Below, in pieces: positions 34,040 through 42,890 of a stretch of 64,000 nt of DNA; position 1 is the first letter of the stretch, and each line of letters opens with the position of its first letter. The position numbers were made by a program, and so were the translations under genes. Under the pieces are notes generated by a model. That model was given only the letters and a program-made list of their open reading frames with translations. It made no database searches and was not told the origin of the DNA. The stretch comes from Streptomyces sp. MMG1121 (GTDB lineage: Bacteria; Actinomycetota; Actinomycetes; Streptomycetales; Streptomycetaceae): positions 67,813-131,812 of the forward strand of contig NZ_LGDV01000130.1 of assembly GCF_001280015.1 (NCBI RefSeq), read 5' to 3'.

Positions 34040-36847
34040 TTACCCCACGGACGAGTAGGCGACCACACCCCGCAGCAACTGGTCCACGGCCTTACGCGCG
34101 GCCTTCCCCACGGTCGAGCCCTGTGCAGGAGACGCCGCGGAGATCTGCCCCAGCACATCGATCACCTGCTTGCACCACCGTACGAAGTCCCCCGCCGGCA
34201 TCTCCGCCTCGCGCAGCACCTCGTCGAGCCCCGTACCGGAAGCCCACATGTACGCGGCCCAGGCGAACCCCAGATCCGGCTCGCGCTGTCCGACGCCCTC
34301 CGTCTGGTTGATCCGGAAGTCCTCCTCCAGGGCGTCGAGCCGGCCCCAGATCCGGACCATCTCCCCCAGCGCGGCCTTCGCCTTGCCGGAGGGCAGCTTC
34401 GGCGCCAGTGCGTCGTCGCTGACCCGCGCCTCGTACACCAACGCCGAGACGCACGCGGCGAGTTCGGCCGGGCCGAGGTCCTCCCAGACACCCGCGCGCA
34501 GGCATTCGCTGGCCAGCAGGTCGAGTTCGCCGTAGAGCCGGGCGAGGCGCTTGCCGTGTTCGGTGACCTCGTCACCGCGCAGATAGTCCAGCTCGGTCAG
34601 CAGGGCCACGATCCGGTCGAAGGTCCGCGCGATGGTGTTCGTGCGTCCCTCGATCCGGCGTTCCAGCTGGGAGGTGTCACGCAGCAGCCGGTGGTACCGC
34701 TCGGCCCAACGGGCGTGGTCCTCACGGTCATTGCAGCCATGACAGGGGTGCGCGCGGATCGCCGTGCGCAGCCGGGCGATCTCACGGTCGTCGGCGGCCT
34801 GCGAGCGCTTCTTGCGGGCCCGCTCCGGCGGGATGTGCCCGGCCTTGGTGCGCAGCGCCGAGGCGAGGTCCCGGCGGGACTGCGGAGAGCGCGGGTTGAA
34901 GCTCTTCGGGATCCGCATCCGGTCGAGCGGCTCGACCGGCACCGGGAAGTCGATCGACGCCAGCCGCTTGACCTGCCGTTCGGCGGTCAGCACCAGCGGG
35001 CGCGGCCCGTCGTGCTGGTCGAAGCCACGGTGGCCGTTGGAGCGGCCGGCCGGCAGCCCCGGGTCGAGGACCAGGGCGAGGCCCGCGTACTTGCCGGTGG
35101 GCACGTGGATGACGTCGCCCGGCTTCAGCTTCTCCAGGGCGACTGCGGCCTCCGCGCGCCGCTGGTTCGCGCCCTGCCGGGCCAGCTCGGTCTCGCGGTC
35201 CTTCAGCTCACGGCGCAGCCGCGCGTACTCCTCGAAGTCGCCGAGGTGGCAGGTCATGGACTCCTGGTAGCCCTCGAGGCCCTCCTCGTTGCGCTGCACC
35301 TGGCGGGTGATCCCGACGACCGACTTGTCGGCCTGGAACTGCGCGAAGGAGGTCTCCAGCAGTTCGCGCGAGCGGTGCCGGCCGAACTGCTCGACCAGGT
35401 TGACCGCCATGTTGTACGACGGCTTGAAGCTGGAGCGCAGCGGGTATGTGCGGGTGCCCGCGAGGCCGGCCAGGTGCTCGGGGCTCATCCCGCGCTGCCA
35501 CAGCACCACGGCATGACCCTCGACATCGATCCCGCGCCGCCCCGCACGCCCCGTCAGCTGCGTGTACTCACCGGGCGTGATGTCGGCGTGCTGCTCGCCG
35601 TTCCACTTGACGAGCTTCTCCAGCACCACCGAGCGAGCGGGCATGTTGATGCCGAGGGCGAGGGTCTCGGTCGCGAAGACGGCCTTGACCAGGCCACGCA
35701 CGAACAGCTCCTCCACGACCTCCTTGAAGGTCGGCAGCATGCCCGCGTGGTGGGCGGCGATACCGCGCTCCAGGCCCTCCAGCCACTCGTAGTAGCCGAG
35801 GACGTGGAGGTCCTCCGACGGGATGGAGGCGGTGCGCTCCTCGACCAGGGCACGGACCTGCCCGCGCGCCTCCTCGTCGTTGAGCCTGAGGCCCGCGTAC
35901 AGGCACTGCTGGACGGCGGCCTCGCAGGCGGCGCGGCTGAAGATGAAGGTGATGGCGGGCAGCAGGCCCTCGGCGTCCAGGCGCTCGATGACCTCGGGGC
36001 GGCCCGGGGTCCACACGCGCGAGCGCTGTCTGCGCTCGCGCTCCCGGTCGGCCTCGCGCATCGCCCGGCCGCGGCGACGGTCCTGGTACGACGGTCTGGT
36101 GGCCTCCATCCGGGCGAGGCGGGCGAGGTCGGGGTTGACGGCCTTCTTGTGGCCCTCGCCCTCCTCGAACAGGTCGTACATCCGGCGCCCGGCGAGCACG
36201 TGCTGGAACAGCGGCACGGGCCGGTGCTCGGAGACGATCACCTCGGTGTCACCGCGGACGGTGTCCAGCCAGTCGCCGAACTCCTCGGCGTTGGAGACGG
36301 TCGCCGACAGTGACACCAGTGTCACCGATTCGGGCAGGTGGATGATCACCTCTTCCCAGACGGCGCCGCGGAAGCGGTCGGAGAGGTAGTGCACCTCGTC
36401 CATGACCACGTAGCCGAGGCCCAGGAGGGTCTGGGAGCCCGCGTACAGCATGTTCCGCAGGACCTCGGTGGTCATCACGACCACCGGGGCCTCGGAGTTC
36501 ACGCTGTTGTCGCCGGTGAGCAGGCCGACCTTGTCGGTGCCGTAGCGGCGGCACAGGTCGGCGTACTTCTGGTTCGACAGCGCCTTGATGGGTGTCGTGT
36601 AGAAGCACTTCTTGCCCTGCTGGAGGGCGAGGTGGACGGCGAACTCGCCGACGATCGTCTTGCCCGAGCCGGTGGGGGCGGCCACCAGCACGCCCTTCCC
36701 CGTCTCGAGTGCCTCGCAGGCCTCGATCTGGAAGGGATCGAGGCCGAAGTCGTACATCTCGCGGAAGGGTGCGAGCGCGGTGGCCTGCTCGGCTGCCCGC
36801 CTGCGGGCTGCCGCGTACCGCTCGGCCGGTGAGAGGTCCTCTGTCAT
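34040..36847 (-). CDS. helY-like: Ski2/Mtr4-like DEAD/DEAH-box RNA helicase (HelY family)
   Basis: A 935-residue helicase. Walker A APTGSGKT is at 57-64 and the motif II DEVH box at 150-153, with SLSATVSN (motif III), a second RecA-like domain containing AHHAGMLP, FATETLALGINMPAR and QLTGRAGRRGID (motif VI), and a long C-terminal DSHCT-type domain. Relatives include mycobacterial HelY and eukaryotic Ski2/Mtr4, which act in RNA turnover. The ATG at 36845-36847 has only a weak AAAG site. The gene is flanked by strong terminators (36925-36965 upstream, 33994-34019 downstream), so it is probably monocistronic. Confidence 0.93.
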   Translation of the reverse strand: MTEDLSPAERYAAARRRAAEQATALAPFREMYDFGLDPFQIEACEALETGKGVLVAAPTGSGKTIVGEFAVHLALQQGKKCFYTTPIKALSNQKYADLCRRYGTDKVGLLTGDNSVNSEAPVVVMTTEVLRNMLYAGSQTLLGLGYVVMDEVHYLSDRFRGAVWEEVIIHLPESVTLVSLSATVSNAEEFGDWLDTVRGDTEVIVSEHRPVPLFQHVLAGRRMYDLFEEGEGHKKAVNPDLARLARMEATRPSYQDRRRGRAMREADRERERRQRSRVWTPGRPEVIERLDAEGLLPAITFIFSRAACEAAVQQCLYAGLRLNDEEARGQVRALVEERTASIPSEDLHVLGYYEWLEGLERGIAAHHAGMLPTFKEVVEELFVRGLVKAVFATETLALGINMPARSVVLEKLVKWNGEQHADITPGEYTQLTGRAGRRGIDVEGHAVVLWQRGMSPEHLAGLAGTRTYPLRSSFKPSYNMAVNLVEQFGRHRSRELLETSFAQFQADKSVVGITRQVQRNEEGLEGYQESMTCHLGDFEEYARLRRELKDRETELARQGANQRRAEAAVALEKLKPGDVIHVPTGKYAGLALVLDPGLPAGRSNGHRGFDQHDGPRPLVLTAERQVKRLASIDFPVPVEPLDRMRIPKSFNPRSPQSRRDLASALRTKAGHIPPERARKKRSQAADDREIARLRTAIRAHPCHGCNDREDHARWAERYHRLLRDTSQLERRIEGRTNTIARTFDRIVALLTELDYLRGDEVTEHGKRLARLYGELDLLASECLRAGVWEDLGPAELAACVSALVYEARVSDDALAPKLPSGKAKAALGEMVRIWGRLDALEEDFRINQTEGVGQREPDLGFAWAAYMWASGTGLDEVLREAEMPAGDFVRWCKQVIDVLGQISAASPAQGSTVGKAARKAVDQLLRGVVAYSSVG

Positions 36848-36924
36848 CGTGCTTTCGAGCGTACCGGGCCCCACTGACAACAGGACGATCATTATCCGGA
36901 ACGTGGGCTGATCGACAAAGACGG

Positions 36925-36965
36925 CTGCCCCCGGCCCGGGGAAGTCATCCGGGCCGGGGGCAGCG
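36925..36965 (-). terminator. Terminator of the tatC unit
   Basis: A 16-bp perfect GC-rich stem (36925-36940 with 36950-36965) closes a 9-nt loop. It starts 25 nt past the tatC stop, separating tatC from the helicase gene. Confidence 0.9.
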
Positions 36966-36990
36966 CGTGGCAGCTCCGTGCGTGTGAAGG

Positions 36991-37938
36991 TCAGGTCACG
37001 TCGTCGTAGCCGTTGACCCGGTCGGTGCCGGACGGCTCGGGGGCGGTGCTCGCGGTCACCGCTTCCACCTCGTCGATCTCCTCGGGTGTGAGGTCCAGCC
37101 GGGAGGCCTCGTCGTCCGAGAGTCCGTCGTCCGCACGGCGGGCCCGGCGCCGGTCGACGAACAGCGAGACGGCCACCGCGACGAAGTACAGAACCCAGAT
37201 CGGCGCGGCCAGGGCCAGCATCGTGAGCGGGTCGGTGCTGGGCGTGGCCACGGCGGCGAACGCCGTGATGCCGACGATCATGGCGCGCCACCAGCTGAGC
37301 ATCCGCTTGCCGGACAGGATGCCGGTGAGGTTCAGCATGACCAGCAGCAGCGGCATCTCGAAGGCGAGACCGAACACCAGGATCATGCGCGTGACCAGGT
37401 CGAGCAGGCCGTCCAGCGGCAGCAGGTTGTCGACCCCGGCGGGGGAGAAGTGGAGCAGCGCCTTCGCGGTCTCGGGCAGCACCCTGAAGCCGAGGTAGCC
37501 GCCACCGATGAAGAGAGGGAAGCCGAACCCGACGAACGCGTAGGCGTACTTCTTCTCGTGCCGGTGCAGGCCCGGCGCGACGAACGCCCACAGCTGGTAG
37601 AGCCACACCGGCGCGGCCAGCACGACACCGGCCATCAGCGAAGTCTTCAGCGCCAGCGTGAACGGCGTCAGCAGACCGCTGATGGTGATGTGCGCGCAGG
37701 TCTTCTGCTTCGACGATGCCTTCGCCAGTTGCTCGAAGGACTGCGAACAGCCCACCGAGTCGAGCAGCGGCCTGGTGATGACATTGATGATGTCTTTGTA
37801 GAAGAAGGCCGCCACGATCGTCACGATGACGATCGCCAGGACACCCTTCGCGAGCCGGTTGCGCAGCTCACGCAAGTGATCCGCGAGTGGCATACGCCCC
37901 TCGGGATCTCTCTCCTTCTCGCGGGCAGACTTGGGCAA
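36991..37938 (-). CDS. tatC: Sec-independent (Tat) translocase subunit TatC
   Basis: A 315-residue, six-helix membrane protein that recognises twin-arginine signals. The conserved PLADHLRELRNRL cytoplasmic start, APVWLYQLWAFVAPGLHRHEKKY and FGLAFEMPLLL segments are present, with an acidic C-terminal tail. The start read here is TTG (37936-37938, LPKSAR) with a GAGGA site six bases upstream; the first ATG is 15 codons later, immediately before the conserved region. It lies 45 bp downstream of tatA, consistent with co-expression. The cytosol-to-periplasm-type export of folded proteins is especially heavily used in Streptomyces. Confidence 0.95.
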   Translation of the reverse strand: MPKSAREKERDPEGRMPLADHLRELRNRLAKGVLAIVIVTIVAAFFYKDIINVITRPLLDSVGCSQSFEQLAKASSKQKTCAHITISGLLTPFTLALKTSLMAGVVLAAPVWLYQLWAFVAPGLHRHEKKYAYAFVGFGFPLFIGGGYLGFRVLPETAKALLHFSPAGVDNLLPLDGLLDLVTRMILVFGLAFEMPLLLVMLNLTGILSGKRMLSWWRAMIVGITAFAAVATPSTDPLTMLALAAPIWVLYFVAVAVSLFVDRRRARRADDGLSDDEASRLDLTPEEIDEVEAVTASTAPEPSGTDRVNGYDDVT

Positions 37939-37983
37939 CCCACATCCTCATCTCGTGCAGCGGACCGGGGCCCGGTCCTCGCC

Positions 37984-38274
37984 TCAGCGCTGGGTCGTGT
38001 CCGTCGGCTCGTTGACCGGCCGGGAGCTGGTCACGTCGCCGGGCGAGGCCTGGATCGTGCGCTGAGCCGGGCTCTGCTCCTCGGCGGGCTGGGCCTGGGC
38101 GGAGGTGGTGGACTGCTTGCCCTCGTCCTTCATCGCCTTGGCCTCGCTCTTCAGGATGCGCGCGGACTTGCCGAGCGAGCGCGCCATGTCCGGAAGCTTC
38201 TTGGAGCCGAACACGAGGACGATCACGAGAACCAGGAGCACCAGGTGCCACGGCTCAAGTGCGTTGCGGAACAT
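37984..38274 (-). CDS. tatA: Sec-independent (Tat) translocase subunit TatA
   Basis: A 96-residue protein with one N-terminal transmembrane helix (about 8-23, [18 protein letters not shown]), the hinge [16 protein letters not shown] and an amphipathic helix, then a disordered Gln/Ser/Pro-rich tail. This is the TatA/E pattern. ATG at 38272-38274 has AAGGTG eight bases upstream. It forms the protein-conducting assembly with TatC, encoded next. Confidence 0.95.
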   Translation of the reverse strand: MFRNALEPWHLVLLVLVIVLVFGSKKLPDMARSLGKSARILKSEAKAMKDEGKQSTTSAQAQPAEEQSPAQRTIQASPGDVTSSRPVNEPTDTTQR

Positions 38275-38514
38275 AAGTCTTCACCTTCTCACTGAGGCGG
38301 GGCGGCGGGGCATGTCCGACCGGTCGGACAAACGTCTGACCATCGTGCTGGCAGCGATCGTATCGCCCGGGGATGAACGTAGAACAATCCCCGTGCGTAC
38401 TTCCCGCTCCCTCTGCGGACCGCGCCTCGTACTTCGGGCCGCGACCAGCAGCGTACCTGGCCGGACCGGCAAGGTGACAGGGCGAAGTGACCCAAAGCGC
38501 ATGACATAACGCGG

Positions 38515-38709
38515 TCACAGGGCGTCCACGGCCTTGGCCGTGCTCACGGCCGCCCGCTCCAGATCCTCGGCCGCCCTGTTGATACGGCGCGCGGAGTCGG
38601 TGACCTGCTGTCCGAGGCGCCGCGCCTCCAGGAAGACCCGGACGGCCAGCACCCCCAGGACAGCGAGACCCAGAAAACCCAGCGCTACCGCGAACATCGG
38701 CCAGAACAT
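38515..38709 (-). CDS. Small membrane-anchored protein of unknown function
   Basis: A 64-residue protein: one transmembrane helix (about 4-26, FAVALGFLGLAVLGVLAVRVF) then an amphipathic cytoplasmic helix (SARRINRAAEDLERAAV). The arrangement looks like TatA/TatB but lacks the FGxxKLP hinge, so I do not assign it to Tat. It lies 240 bp upstream of tatA on the same strand. The function is unknown; a membrane-linked adaptor is only a guess. Confidence 0.65.
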   Translation of the reverse strand: MFWPMFAVALGFLGLAVLGVLAVRVFLEARRLGQQVTDSARRINRAAEDLERAAVSTAKAVDAL

Positions 38710-38751
38710 GACCTCGAGACTAGTGCGTCCGCGCCCGTGCCCCGCTACCGC

Positions 38752-39045
38752 CTACACCGTGGAGTGCAGCCTCAGGGTTCTGACCCCGCCGCCGGTGAGC
38801 AGCTCGACGATGCGCTCCCCGGCGGGCTTGCGCACGGCGGTGCCGCAGTCGGGGCAGGTGAAGGAGTAGAACGTCGTACGGCTGCTGGCGCCGATGGCGA
38901 GACGCAGCGCGCCGGCGGCGAGTTCGAAGCGGCCGCGGCAGTCCGGGCAGCCCGCCTTGAACATCACGGGAGCCACTCTCTTCATCCCGGCGAAGGCGGC
39001 CGCCACCGTCATCTCACCCGCACCGGACACCGGAGACTCGCTCAC
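38752..39045 (-). CDS. Zinc-ribbon protein of unknown function
   Basis: A 97-residue protein with two CPDC/CPDCG knuckles (in KAGCPDCRGRFEL and FTCPDCGTAVRKP) that should bind one zinc ion, flanked by a hydrophobic strand and VELLTGGGVRTLRL. Similar small proteins are annotated only as hypothetical. The GTG start (39043-39045) follows AAGGAG at 8 bp. It lies between the small membrane protein gene (42 bp) and pafC (125 bp), all on the minus strand. Confidence 0.6.
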   Translation of the reverse strand: MSESPVSGAGEMTVAAAFAGMKRVAPVMFKAGCPDCRGRFELAAGALRLAIGASSRTTFYSFTCPDCGTAVRKPAGERIVELLTGGGVRTLRLHSTV

Positions 39046-39170
39046 AGCCCTCGCTCCTTTTCCTGGTCGTTCTCCGTCAGGGCTCACGGCGCTCCGAGGG
39101 TTACGCCGCGTCGCGCCCACGCGGTGGAGCCGCACGCCGGGCACGGCCCCGCGCCCCTGGGAGCGCTGCC

Positions 39171-40163
39171 TCATGCCGATGCAGGCATGTCGTACGCCGC
39201 CAGCGCCTCCCGGGCCGCGCGGCGGGCACTGTCGGCCAGCTCGGGCGGGGAGACGATCCGGCCGTCGCCGCCGAGCCGCAGCGCCAGCCGGCGCAGGGAG
39301 GCCGGTTCGGGGGTGCGCAGAGTGATACGCAGCCCGCCGTCGGGAAGCTCATCGGCGCTGTCGTGCGGGTAGTACTCGGCGACCCAGCGGCCGCCGGGGC
39401 CGACCTCGATCACGACCTCCGGGTCCTCGGCGGCCGGCTGCACCAAGGCCTCGGAGAGGTCCCGCAGCTCTATCTCGGGCGGCGCGGACGGCTCGTCCAG
39501 GATTCTGATCTCGGCGACCCGGTCGAGCCGGAAGGTGCGCCGGGCCTCGGAGCGGCGGCACCAGGCCTCGACATAGGTGTGTCCGACGCTGACCAGGCGG
39601 ATGGGGTCGATCTCGCGCTCGGTGACCTCGTCGCGGGCCGGCGAGTAGTAGCGGATCCACAGCCGGCGGCGCTCGGAGATCGCCCGGTCGACGTCGGCGA
39701 AGACACCGCCCTCGGACTCGAAGGTCACCGACAGTCGTGCGCTGGCACCGGCCGCCTCACCGGCCGCGGTCTCCACCTTGGCGGTGGCACGCAGCAGGGC
39801 CTGGCGGTCGCCCTCGCGCAGACCGGGCAGGGTGGCGACCGCTCGGGCGGCCACCAGCAGGGCCGTGGCCTCGTCGGCGGCGAGCCGGAGCGGCTCGGCG
39901 GCCTCCTCGCCGAGCGCGGCCGGGTTGTGCCACCAGATGCGCTCGCCGTCGGTGTCGATGTCCAGCAGATCGCCGCCGCGGAAGCTGGTGCCGCACATGG
40001 GGAGCAGATCGAGGTCGGAGACCAGCTCGTCCTCGGTGATGCCGAAGGCGCGGGCGACGTCCGCGATCCGCGCGCCGGGGCGCTCCCTGAGATAGGTCAC
40101 CAGGGAGAGCATGCGCCGGGTCTGGTCGATGGCGTTCACGGGCCTGACCGGTTTGCCTGCCAC
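39171..40163 (-). CDS. pafC: WYL-domain regulator PafC
   Basis: A 330-residue WYL-domain transcription factor: an N-terminal winged helix (about 10-75, ARIADVARAFGITEDELVSDLDLL), a middle WYL Sm-like domain (RLWIRYYSPARDEVTEREIDPI, VGHTYVEAWCRRSEARRTFRLDRV) and a WCX C-terminus. PafB and PafC form a complex that turns on the DNA-damage (RecA-independent SOS-like) regulon in actinobacteria. The GTG start lies 14 bp from the pafB stop, so the two are co-transcribed and near the Pup-proteasome genes. Confidence 0.92.
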   Translation of the reverse strand: MAGKPVRPVNAIDQTRRMLSLVTYLRERPGARIADVARAFGITEDELVSDLDLLPMCGTSFRGGDLLDIDTDGERIWWHNPAALGEEAAEPLRLAADEATALLVAARAVATLPGLREGDRQALLRATAKVETAAGEAAGASARLSVTFESEGGVFADVDRAISERRRLWIRYYSPARDEVTEREIDPIRLVSVGHTYVEAWCRRSEARRTFRLDRVAEIRILDEPSAPPEIELRDLSEALVQPAAEDPEVVIEVGPGGRWVAEYYPHDSADELPDGGLRITLRTPEPASLRRLALRLGGDGRIVSPPELADSARRAAREALAAYDMPASA

Positions 40164-40177
40164 AGTCCTGCTCCCCC

Positions 40178-41155
40178 TCAGCCCTTGGCCACGGCACGCA
40201 GCCGGTCCACCACGTCCGCGCGCAGCTCGGCCGGCTCCAGGACCACCACGTCCGGCCCGAACTCGACCAGCCAGGCGTCCAGGCCGTGCCCGTACGGAAT
40301 CTCCAACTCGTCCCAGCCGTCGCCGAGTTCCCGGACCTCGGTGGCCTTCGCCCGAAGGGGGTAACCGGAGCCGGAGCGCAGCCGGATCAGCGCCGAGCGG
40401 TCGGCGATCTCGCCCGCCCAGCTCGCGACGGTCTCGCGCACGGTGACGACGTCGGGCACGGGTGCGGTGAAGCCCGTACCGCGCGAGCGGACGCGGCCGG
40501 TGATCCGGGACAGCCGGAAGACGCGCTCGGCACCCCGGTCGCGGTCGAAACCGGCCAGGTACCAGTGCCCGCGCCAGCACTCCAGGGCCCACGGCTCGAC
40601 GTGCCGGGGCTCGGGGCGGGCGGCGGTGGCCTTGCGGTACTCGAAGACGACCGGGCGCCGGTCGCGGCAGGCCAGCATCAGCGGCTCGAAAGCGGCCTCG
40701 TGCACCGGGATACGCGGTTCCAGCGCGCTGTGCGCCTCATAGGGGTCGACGTCCTCGGGCAGTCCCGCGGCGCGCAGCTTCTGCAGGGCGCCGCTGGCGG
40801 CGCCGGCGAGGCGGGCCTGCTGCCAGACCTTGGCGGCCAGTCCGAGCGCCGCGGCCTCCTCGGCGTCCAGGGTGATGGGCGGCAGGCGGTTGCTGTCGCG
40901 GCGGGCGAGATAGCCGACCTCGCCGTCGAGGTTCTCGACGGTCTCGATGACCAGGCCCAGCTCGCGCAGGTCGTCCTTGTCCCGCTCGAACATCCGGTTG
41001 AAGGAGTCGTCGCTGCCCGCCGCGCCGTTCTCCGGCCTGGCGGCCTCGACGTACGCCTCGATCGAATCACGCAGCTCGCGCTTGCTCAGCGGCCGCCGGG
41101 TCCCGAGGAGACACAGCGCGAGGTTCATCAACCGCTCGGCCTTGGCAATGGCCAT
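40178..41155 (-). CDS. pafB: WYL-domain regulator PafB
   Basis: A 325-residue WYL regulator with a helix-turn-helix at about 3-70 (AERLMNLALCLLGTRRPLSKRELRDSI), a WYL domain (VVFEYRKATAARPEPRHVEPWALECWRGHWYLAGFDRDRG) and a C-terminal WCX domain. It pairs with the product of the next gene. PafBC senses single-stranded DNA and activates mitomycin-responsive promoters in mycobacteria; I infer the same role here. The ATG has only a distant GGAGG. Confidence 0.93.
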   Translation of the reverse strand: MAIAKAERLMNLALCLLGTRRPLSKRELRDSIEAYVEAARPENGAAGSDDSFNRMFERDKDDLRELGLVIETVENLDGEVGYLARRDSNRLPPITLDAEEAAALGLAAKVWQQARLAGAASGALQKLRAAGLPEDVDPYEAHSALEPRIPVHEAAFEPLMLACRDRRPVVFEYRKATAARPEPRHVEPWALECWRGHWYLAGFDRDRGAERVFRLSRITGRVRSRGTGFTAPVPDVVTVRETVASWAGEIADRSALIRLRSGSGYPLRAKATEVRELGDGWDELEIPYGHGLDAWLVEFGPDVVVLEPAELRADVVDRLRAVAKG

Positions 41156-41229
41156 CGACGCCCTACGCCTCCCTTGTCGTGCTTACGACCGCTGACCGTA
41201 CCGCTCTCCCGCACCACCGCAAAAGCCGA

Positions 41230-41257
41230 GGGCCCATGCCCGGACAGGCATGGGCCC
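41230..41257 (-). terminator. Terminator of the FKBP gene
   Basis: An 11-bp perfect stem (GGGCCCATGCC / GGCATGGGCCC) with a 6-nt loop lies 30 nt past the FKBP stop and ahead of pafB, separating the two transcription units. Confidence 0.8.
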
Positions 41258-41287
41258 CAGATGATCGGGTCCGGTCGGATCCGGCGA

Positions 41288-41659
41288 TCAGACGGCGAGC
41301 AGGTCGACCACGAAGATCAGGGTCGAGCCCGCCGGGATGAGGGGGCTCGGGCTCTGGTCGCCGTAGGCGAGGTGGGCGGGGATGGTCAGCTGGCGACGGC
41401 CACCGACCTTCATGCCCTGGACGCCCTGGTCCCAGCCCTTGATGACCCGGCCGCCGCCCAGCGGGAAACGGAACGGGGAGTTACGGTTCCAGCTGGCGTC
41501 GAACTCCTCACCCGTCTCGAAGGTGACGCCCACGTAGTGCACGGTGACGGTCTGGCCGGCCTGCGCGACCTCGCCGTCGCCCTCCCAGATGTCCTTGATC
41601 TCAAGGTCCTTCGGGGGCTCGCCGCCCGGGAAGTCGATCTCGGGCTTCTCGATGCTCAC
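41288..41659 (-). CDS. FKBP-type peptidyl-prolyl isomerase
   Basis: A 123-residue cytosolic FKBP, the minimal domain length. TVTVHYVGVTFETGEEFDASW, PFRFPLGGGRVIKGWDQGVQGMKVGGRRQLTIPAHLAYGD and the C-terminal TLIFVVDLL give nearly all active-site residues (Tyr, Asp, Phe, Val/Ile, Trp, Tyr). It assists prolyl cis-trans isomerisation in folding. The GTG has AGGAG nine bases upstream. It is 83 bp from a second, secreted FKBP gene on the same strand. Confidence 0.95.
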   Translation of the reverse strand: MSIEKPEIDFPGGEPPKDLEIKDIWEGDGEVAQAGQTVTVHYVGVTFETGEEFDASWNRNSPFRFPLGGGRVIKGWDQGVQGMKVGGRRQLTIPAHLAYGDQSPSPLIPAGSTLIFVVDLLAV

Positions 41660-41742
41660 GTCAAAAGCTCCTGCTTGTGTACGACACGAATCACGGACAG
41701 TCTTTCATCCCCGCAGCTCGCCTGCCCGCCGCGGGCGCGGCA

Positions 41743-42747
41743 CTACATCGCCGCGAGGATGTCCACCGTGAACACGAGGGTGGACCCCTTCTTGATGACA
41801 CCGCCGCTCGGCGGGGTGTCGCCGTAGCCCAGCTCCGGCGGGACGACGATCAACACCCGGCTGCCGACCTTCTTGCCGGTCAGGCCCTGCGCCAGGCCCT
41901 TGACCGCCTGCTGCATCTGCTGCAGGGCGAACTGGCTGAGCCGGCCCGAACCGTAGGTCCGCTGGAAGGTCTTGCCGCTGTCCCACACCAGGCCCTGGAA
42001 CTGGCACAGGACCGTCTGGTCGGCCTTCAGCTCGTCGCCGTCGCCCTCCAGGACATAGGTCGACACGAGCTTCTTCGGCGGGTCCGTCTTCGGGACGGTG
42101 ACCTTGGGGACGTCGCCGTCGGTGTTGGTGGCCACCTTCGGCAGGGCCGCGTCGGTCTGCGGGACCTCCTTGCCCTTCGCGGAGCTCTTGGAGTTGAAGG
42201 ACTCGATCAGGTCGATGACGAACACCAGTGTGTCGGTGCCCTTGATGCCCGCCTGCGGGTTGCCCGTCTTGCCGTAGCCCCAGGTGGGCGGGACCGCGAT
42301 CTCGACGCGGCTGCCGGTCTTCCGGCCCGCGAGCGCGTACCGCCAGCCGTCGATGATGCTGCCCTGGGCGAGCTGCATCACCAGGGGGCGCTTGCGGTCG
42401 TAGGAGTTGTCGAAGACCTTGCCGGTGTCCCAGATCTGGCCCAGGTAGTTCGCCTGGATGAAGTCGTTCTCGGCGATCGTGCGGCCGCTGCCCGCGATCA
42501 CCGTCTTGACCGCCAGATTCTTCGACGGCTCTCCCGTGCCCTTGGCGACGGTCGGCTTCTCACCGAACTTCGCGCCCGCCGTGATCGCCGGAAGCGGGCC
42601 CTCCACGATCTTGGGCGCGGGCGCGGTGGACACCGAGGGCGACGGCGAGGCACTGGCCTTGCTGGAGTCGGACTTGCCGTCACCGCACGCGGAGAGGGTG
42701 ACCAGTCCTGCGGGTACGGCGGCGAGGAGGAGTGAGCGTCGGCGCAC
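41743..42747 (-). CDS. Secreted lipoprotein with two FKBP-type isomerase domains
   Basis: A 334-residue protein. A signal peptide ends in the lipobox LSAC at Cys21, followed by a Ser/Pro/Ala linker and two FKBP-like domains (about 75-185 and 225-334; YLGQIWDTGKVFDNSYDRKRPL then LVWDSGKTFQRTYGSG, GSRVLIVVPPELGYGD). The first domain keeps GYGK and GWRYALAGR; the second is the more canonical. It should fold exported proteins at the membrane surface. It follows pafA on the same strand. The GTG start (42745-42747) opens with the arginine-rich signal sequence. Confidence 0.9.
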   Translation of the reverse strand: MRRRSLLLAAVPAGLVTLSACGDGKSDSSKASASPSPSVSTAPAPKIVEGPLPAITAGAKFGEKPTVAKGTGEPSKNLAVKTVIAGSGRTIAENDFIQANYLGQIWDTGKVFDNSYDRKRPLVMQLAQGSIIDGWRYALAGRKTGSRVEIAVPPTWGYGKTGNPQAGIKGTDTLVFVIDLIESFNSKSSAKGKEVPQTDAALPKVATNTDGDVPKVTVPKTDPPKKLVSTYVLEGDGDELKADQTVLCQFQGLVWDSGKTFQRTYGSGRLSQFALQQMQQAVKGLAQGLTGKKVGSRVLIVVPPELGYGDTPPSGGVIKKGSTLVFTVDILAAM

Positions 42748-42809
42748 GGAAGGGCCTCGTAATCGGTCGATCTTGTGGTTGGCGTGCGCGCAACTCTACG
42801 ACGCGAGAA

Positions 42810-42838
42810 GGGCGCCGTACGGGAAACGTACGACGCCC
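42810..42838 (-). terminator. Hairpin downstream of pafA
   Basis: GGGCG-C-CGTACG pairs with CGTACG-A-CGCCC (11 bp with one mismatch, 5-nt loop). It lies 52 nt past the pafA stop, before the FKBP lipoprotein gene. Confidence 0.65.
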
Positions 42839-42890
42839 GTGTGGCGTTCCGGCATTTCGGGCCGGAAACGCTTGACTCGGCTGTTTCGCG

